Source: JANRLJ01 sp034437895 (GTDB lineage: Bacteria; Chloroflexota; Anaerolineae; Aggregatilineales; Phototrophicaceae). From it: a stretch of DNA of 17,805 bases. Both the position numbers and the translations under genes were made by a program. The DNA lies in contig DAOTTO010000080.1 of assembly GCA_034437895.1 (NCBI GenBank), forward strand, positions 1-17,805, written 5' to 3'. Below, piece by piece: positions 13,718 to 17,805 of the stretch (positions within the stretch are counted from its first letter, which is position 1; the number at the start of each line of letters is the position of its first letter). A model generated the notes under the pieces. The model was not told the DNA's origin and ran no database searches. It was given only the letters and a program-made list of their open reading frames with translations.

Positions 13718-16396
13718 TTAACCATTTAGAATACGCCCATGTTTTAAATCCAGTTTGAGAATTTCACCATTATGCTCAATCGCCATTGTCTCGTCATCAA
13801 TCAATGTCTGGGTATAGCTATTTTCATAATGAGGAAAGTCATCCCAATTTTGCGGCGAATTACCGACCATAAGCTGCCCTTCCCAACCAAAAACAAGCTG
13901 CTGATTCTCTGGCGTTGTCCATGTCACCTGTAGCCCTTCAACTTGGGGCGTGTGGCGCATCACATTTTCGCGGAACTCCGCAAAATCGCCATCTTCCACC
14001 CCGCTTCCGACATGGCAAATCCAAGCATGGCCTCCGCCTCGGCTGCGAAGTTCTTGCCCGGCATGGCGGCTTGTTTCGGTCAAAACGAGTTCGCCATCGC
14101 CCCACAGCGCGATATAGCCATCCCCGACTCGCGCAAACACCCACTGGCCTTCAATTTTGACTTCCTCGAACATCGCCGCCGGAAAATAAGCATGGCTAAA
14201 TCCGAGTCCGACATTTTCTTCAAACCGATACAAGCAAATCACGGTTTTATCAACCATCCCCACACGCGGCAGCCGTGCCGACCCCGACCAAAAATTCGGC
14301 CTTGCGTTGCCGTGTTCTTGGCTATTGCCGGGATAAGTGGTAAATACAACCGCTTCTGGACTTAACGTGGCCTGCCAGAGATGCTCCTGAATCCCAAATT
14401 CGCCGGGTTGATAATCAATCGCGGCAGAAAGCATAGTGTCGGGTGTTTTGCGCGTGATGGTGCGGACATCCCATGAATCACCGCGCATATCAAACTTAGG
14501 CCGAAATGAGGCGAAAGATCGCGCCCGTGTCACGACTGTCTGCTCAACATCCGCGCCGATTCGCTGAATCACTTCTGGCACTTGATAATTCTTCACTAAT
14601 GCCAAGAGTCCGGTAGCGCGGGTTTCCCCATTCAGAATACCCATCCCCCAACCGATCCGCTGTAAGTTTGAGGTGTTTTCCACACGGGCGGATTTTAACC
14701 CAGCGACATAACAGCGTCCGTGCGTACTGCCGTGCGTCCCACGATACGATTGACAAGCAATCATGAAGAAAATTTTGTGCAGCAGTGCAGTCGCCATCTC
14801 GCGCAACCGAGCGCTATCCGCAAATTCCACCAACGCTAGCATCGCAAACGCATCGAGCGTCATGTAGGCGTTGGAATCCCACTCGGAAAAACTGCCTTGT
14901 AAGCGCCGCAAAATCCAATTTCCGATGCACGGACGGTTGCGTTCTTTTTGCTCCTGCCCGGTACGACCACTATTGACGAACACCCAATCAGGCCAGCGCT
15001 GCCCCGCCAGATAAGCCGTTACTTGAAAAAGAATTTGATGATTCTCAGTAAAGTAGCACATCGCATCGAGGCCGGGTTCATCCAGCCAGTATTTGAAGTT
15101 ACGGAAGGCGGTTTCGATCCGCTCACGATCTGGGGAATGAATAACGTCTGAGTCGCCATGTTTATACATCAGCGCCAACAACCCAATTGCATAAAAATCG
15201 GCACAATCACAACGATTTTCCATAAACTCACACGCCAAAGCAATCGCTTCGGAAGGCACATGCCGGATTCGCCGCAGTTCCAGCGCTGCCAATGCGGAGG
15301 GTACATCATAGGGCATATTAGCGAGATGATCTAACGCCTCATGACGGCGCGATTCATAATCCCCATAAGGTTGATGACTGTACTCATTTTTCGCCGCCCA
15401 GATTTCGCGGTGCAGGCTCAACGGTGTTCCATCAGCAGGACGAATGGTCAGCGTGAGCGTATTTTCACCGGGGATACCCGACATCGACTCCGCCACTTCG
15501 GGCGTAATCGGCAGTTCAGCGCTTTCGCCGGGTGCGAGGGTGATGGTCGCTTCGCCTTTGGGCAGCGTGAGTGTGTTCAACATCGCCCAAGGTGTTTTAG
15601 GAACAGGAAGCCCAATTTCGGCTGTAAAGGTAAACGATTCCGGCGCAGACGCATCAAGCGATACTTTTCCGGGCAGATTCGGGAACGCAAACTGTTTGAT
15701 CTGCAAATGGGCAAGGCTATTTTCGGCCTGATGCCACGCCTCGGCTAAACCATCGCCCAAAGGCAAACACACTTGAACGGAAGGATTTCCACTAAAACGC
15801 AGGCCAAGCGCTAGACGCGCCTCGCGCCAACCCAGCATTTCCCCATGTAGACAAAGGTCATTCATTCCCGGCTTGAGCTTCAGCGTCAGGGGGATAAATT
15901 GCAGCGCGACATAACTAAAGCGCTTCTTGAAGTGCGTTTGCAGCTTGCCATTCAACCACACCCGCGCCGGGCCAATCGTCAGCAGTTCAGCTTGCACAGT
16001 GACCGCTTTATCGACTTGCAAACCCGCATAAAGCCAGCCCTGCATCAAAGTCGGATTAAAGTTGAACAAACTAAAATCAATCGCTTGATCTTCTTCCGCC
16101 GCACTGTAACGCCACGGCTGACCAGCGACAGCGGGTGCATTTAAGTGCGGGCGCTCCCCCGGCTCCCAAGTAAATGGGGGCAGTTTATTGTAAATCCGCA
16201 GTTTGATACGGTTCGACTCAGGATGCCACGCCCAATAATTCAAAATCCAACGATTGCCGGCGCCAAACGGTGTACCATCCGGCTTAATTGACTCGTGAAG
16301 ATTTTCCAGCGGCGATGTCACCGTCCCACAGGCCAGCCAATTTTGGATTGCGCCGCGTTCCGAAAGCACATAAGTTGCGAGGTTAAGTTCTGTCAT
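13718..16396 (-). CDS. Uncharacterised large protein, probably carbohydrate-active (alpha/alpha-toroid type)
   Basis: I do not recognise a named family with a known function. The 892 residues have no signal peptide or membrane segment, so the protein looks cytoplasmic. By eye there is an N-terminal beta-rich part with a jelly-roll-like stretch (about 105-200, including GPARVWLNGK 142-151), a second beta-sandwich (about 240-335), a helical middle (about 345-650) and a C-terminal beta-rich part (about 670-892). Distinct motifs are FTENHQ (449-454), FSEWDSNAY (503-511), GTHGSTHGR (553-561), YPGNSQEHG (688-696) and VGDGYIALW (757-765). The layout resembles heparinase II/III-like lyases and other toroid enzymes, and I recall similar unannotated proteins beside sugar transporters. 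It is the first gene of the sugar operon, 129 bases before the binding-protein gene. The ATG has GAGG four bases upstream. The coding sequence is certain; the enzymatic role is an inference. Confidence 0.85.
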   Translation of the reverse strand: MTELNLATYVLSERGAIQNWLACGTVTSPLENLHESIKPDGTPFGAGNRWILNYWAWHPESNRIKLRIYNKLPPFTWEPGERPHLNAPAVAGQPWRYSAAEEDQAIDFSLFNFNPTLMQGWLYAGLQVDKAVTVQAELLTIGPARVWLNGKLQTHFKKRFSYVALQFIPLTLKLKPGMNDLCLHGEMLGWREARLALGLRFSGNPSVQVCLPLGDGLAEAWHQAENSLAHLQIKQFAFPNLPGKVSLDASAPESFTFTAEIGLPVPKTPWAMLNTLTLPKGEATITLAPGESAELPITPEVAESMSGIPGENTLTLTIRPADGTPLSLHREIWAAKNEYSHQPYGDYESRRHEALDHLANMPYDVPSALAALELRRIRHVPSEAIALACEFMENRCDCADFYAIGLLALMYKHGDSDVIHSPDRERIETAFRNFKYWLDEPGLDAMCYFTENHQILFQVTAYLAGQRWPDWVFVNSGRTGQEQKERNRPCIGNWILRRLQGSFSEWDSNAYMTLDAFAMLALVEFADSARLREMATALLHKIFFMIACQSYRGTHGSTHGRCYVAGLKSARVENTSNLQRIGWGMGILNGETRATGLLALVKNYQVPEVIQRIGADVEQTVVTRARSFASFRPKFDMRGDSWDVRTITRKTPDTMLSAAIDYQPGEFGIQEHLWQATLSPEAVVFTTYPGNSQEHGNARPNFWSGSARLPRVGMVDKTVICLYRFEENVGLGFSHAYFPAAMFEEVKIEGQWVFARVGDGYIALWGDGELVLTETSRHAGQELRSRGGGHAWICHVGSGVEDGDFAEFRENVMRHTPQVEGLQVTWTTPENQQLVFGWEGQLMVGNSPQNWDDFPHYENSYTQTLIDDETMAIEHNGEILKLDLKHGRILNG

Positions 16397-16546
16397 ACGA
16401 CCTCAAGAAAACTTAAAAGAATTTTCGGCTATTCTAACGCAGGTTAGAACATTCGACGGTAGACCATTCAAACTTAACACGCGCATTTCGGCACATCGGC
16501 ATATACTGGAATTGATCTTTTGTTTTAGGGCTTAAGGATAGAATTT
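16397..16546. promoter_or_regulatory. Divergent intergenic region with promoters for the 892-residue gene and comM
   Basis: The two genes diverge from this 150-base spacer. For the minus-strand gene a -10-like TAGAAT (16436-16431, 5 of 6) lies about 35 bases before the ATG, with no convincing -35. For comM a -10-like TATACT (16502-16507, 5 of 6) lies about 40 bases before the ATG, again without a good -35 at normal spacing. TTAACA (16474-16479) is 22 bases away, too far. These are suggestions only. Confidence 0.3.
16432..16449. promoter_or_regulatory. 18-base palindrome, possible operator
   Basis: TTCTAAC-gcag-GTTAGAA has two perfect 7-base arms. It lies 36 bases before the start codon of the 892-residue gene and overlaps that gene's candidate -10 element (16431-16436). 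This position fits a repressor site controlling the carbohydrate operon. The TTCTAAC half also occurs upstream of the binding-protein gene (13656-13662), but a 7-mer can recur by chance. Confidence 0.4.
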
Positions 16547-17805
16547 ATGCTTTCGATTGTTCACGCCTGCGCGATTGTTGGGTTAGAGGGTTGCATGGTG
16601 GAAGTGCAGACCGATTTTAACCCGCGTGCCGGAATCCCCACATTTACGATTGTCGGCCTGCCAGACAGCGCTGTAAAAGAAAGCCGGGAGCGTGTTCGCG
16701 CCGCCATAAAAAACAGCGGCTTGAGTTTTCCCAATAAAGGCTACGTGGTCAATCTCTCCCCTGCTGACCTGCCGAAACACGGCCCCGCTTATGATCTGGC
16801 GATTGCGGTAGGCGTGCTGGCGGCAACCGACCAGATTCCGCTGCCTTCCCTGCCAAAAGCGATGTTTATCGGCGAATTATCGCTTGACGGCAGCATCCGC
16901 CACGTCAAAGGCGCGATGCCTTTAACCTATACGGCCTATCAAGAAGGCTTCGAGACGGCCTACGTCGCCGCCGAAGATGCGCCGCAAGCCGGACTCGTCA
17001 GCGGAATCGAAGTGATTCCGGTGCAGTCGCTCGGTCAACTCGTCGAGCATCTTTATGGCTTGCAGCCGATTCGGCCTTATCGACACGAAGCACTGACGGT
17101 CACTAGCAGCGACAACCTGCCAGACGGCATTGTCGATTTCGCCGACGTAAAAGGTCAGCAGCACGTCAAGCGAGCGCTGGAAATCGCGGCGGGCGGCAAT
17201 CATAATATTTTGCTTTCGGGTTCGCCGGGTGTCGGCAAAACACTGCTTGCGCGGGCGATGCCGGGGATTTTGCCACAGTTAACGTTAGAAGAAGCATTAG
17301 AAGTCACCCGCATTTATTCCGTCGCCGACATGCTCCGCAGCGACCAACCGCTGATTCAAGCTCGCCCCTTCCGTGCGCCACATCACACCATCAGTCAGCC
17401 CGGTCTCATCGGCGGCGGCTCGATCCCCAAACCGGGTGAAGTCAGCCTCAGCCATCGCGGAGTCCTTTTCTTAGACGAAATTGTGGAGATCGGCAGCAAA
17501 ACATTAGAAGTGCTGCGTCAGCCGATTGAGGACAAAATCGTGACGATCAGCCGCGCCAAAGGCAGTATTACTTTTCCCGCCAATTTTTTACTGATCGGCG
17601 CGATGAATCCGTGTCCATGTGGTTATTACGGGGATGTCGTGCGCCCTTGCACCTGTTCACCAACCATGATTACGCGCTATCAAAGCCGCCTATCGGGGCC
17701 GCTGCTGGATCGGATTGATATTCATCTCGATGTGCCGCGTGTGGAACACGACAAGCTGATGAGCGATGAGCGCGGCGAACCTTCGGCAAAAGTGCGGGAA
17801 CGGGT
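16547..17805 (+). CDS. comM: YifB/ComM family Mg-chelatase-like AAA+ ATPase (partial, runs off the right edge)
   Basis: This is the only plus-strand gene. The first 419 codons are present and the frame is open to the last base. Full-length homologues are about 500-510 residues, so roughly the last fifth is missing. The N-terminal ChlI/Lon-like domain (about 1-140) starts MLSIVHACAIVGLEG, with FTIVGLPDSAVKESRERVRAA following. The AAA+ domain has Walker A GSPGVGKT (225-232), FRAPHHTIS and Walker B VLFLDE (306-311). A four-cysteine cluster NPCPCG with CTC (C356, C358, C368, C370) follows, as is typical of the family. ComM of Vibrio and Haemophilus is a branch-migration helicase that promotes integration of DNA during natural transformation. 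A role in recombination of incoming DNA is inferred here from family. The ATG has AAGGA eight bases upstream. Confidence 0.95.
   Translation, partial: MLSIVHACAIVGLEGCMVEVQTDFNPRAGIPTFTIVGLPDSAVKESRERVRAAIKNSGLSFPNKGYVVNLSPADLPKHGPAYDLAIAVGVLAATDQIPLPSLPKAMFIGELSLDGSIRHVKGAMPLTYTAYQEGFETAYVAAEDAPQAGLVSGIEVIPVQSLGQLVEHLYGLQPIRPYRHEALTVTSSDNLPDGIVDFADVKGQQHVKRALEIAAGGNHNILLSGSPGVGKTLLARAMPGILPQLTLEEALEVTRIYSVADMLRSDQPLIQARPFRAPHHTISQPGLIGGGSIPKPGEVSLSHRGVLFLDEIVEIGSKTLEVLRQPIEDKIVTISRAKGSITFPANFLLIGAMNPCPCGYYGDVVRPCTCSPTMITRYQSRLSGPLLDRIDIHLDVPRVEHDKLMSDERGEPSAKVRER

Overview
The window reads like a free-living member of the phylum Chloroflexota, most likely the Anaerolineae or a relative. That is inferred from gene content and protein style: a Ser/Thr kinase fused to an AAA-type ATPase and TPR repeats, large PAS/REC hybrid kinases, small stand-alone REC proteins, and a MalFG-type sugar importer with long extracytoplasmic loops. 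There is no rRNA or other taxonomic marker beyond ribosomal protein L32, so the assignment is moderate. I see no mobile element, CRISPR array or tRNA.

All genes but one lie on the minus strand. Read in transcription order from the right, the first block (16396 to 10056) is a carbohydrate locus. It holds a large uncharacterised, probably carbohydrate-active protein of 892 residues, a family 1 solute-binding protein, and two permeases of the MalF and MalG types. A palindromic hairpin lies between the binding-protein gene and the permease genes, and a strong rho-independent terminator follows the last permease. No transporter ATPase gene is present, so a shared MsmK/UgpC-type ATPase encoded elsewhere is probably used.

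The second block (9790 to 3685) is a compact signalling operon. It encodes a REC protein with a degenerate histidine-kinase dimerisation tail, a giant ammonium-transporter/histidine-kinase fusion (Amt-HAMP-PAS-PAS-PAS-HisKA-HATPase-REC-REC), a stand-alone REC protein translationally coupled to the kinase, and a FecE-type ABC ATPase with a C-terminal extension. None of these has a DNA-binding output domain. The Amt part keeps the pore histidines and Phe gate, so the protein is best read as an ammonium sensor or transceptor feeding a multi-receiver phosphorelay. It is the most interesting item in the window.

The third block holds the kinase-ATPase-TPR regulator (3535 to 395) and rpmF (309 to 124). 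The rpmF gene has its own near-perfect sigma70-type promoter and its own terminator.

The only plus-strand gene starts at 16547, divergent from the 892-residue gene. It is a comM/yifB homologue (Mg-chelatase-like AAA+ ATPase) that runs off the right edge. The 150-base divergent spacer contains an 18-base palindrome that overlaps a possible -10 element of the carbohydrate operon. Bases 1-58 show nothing I can identify.
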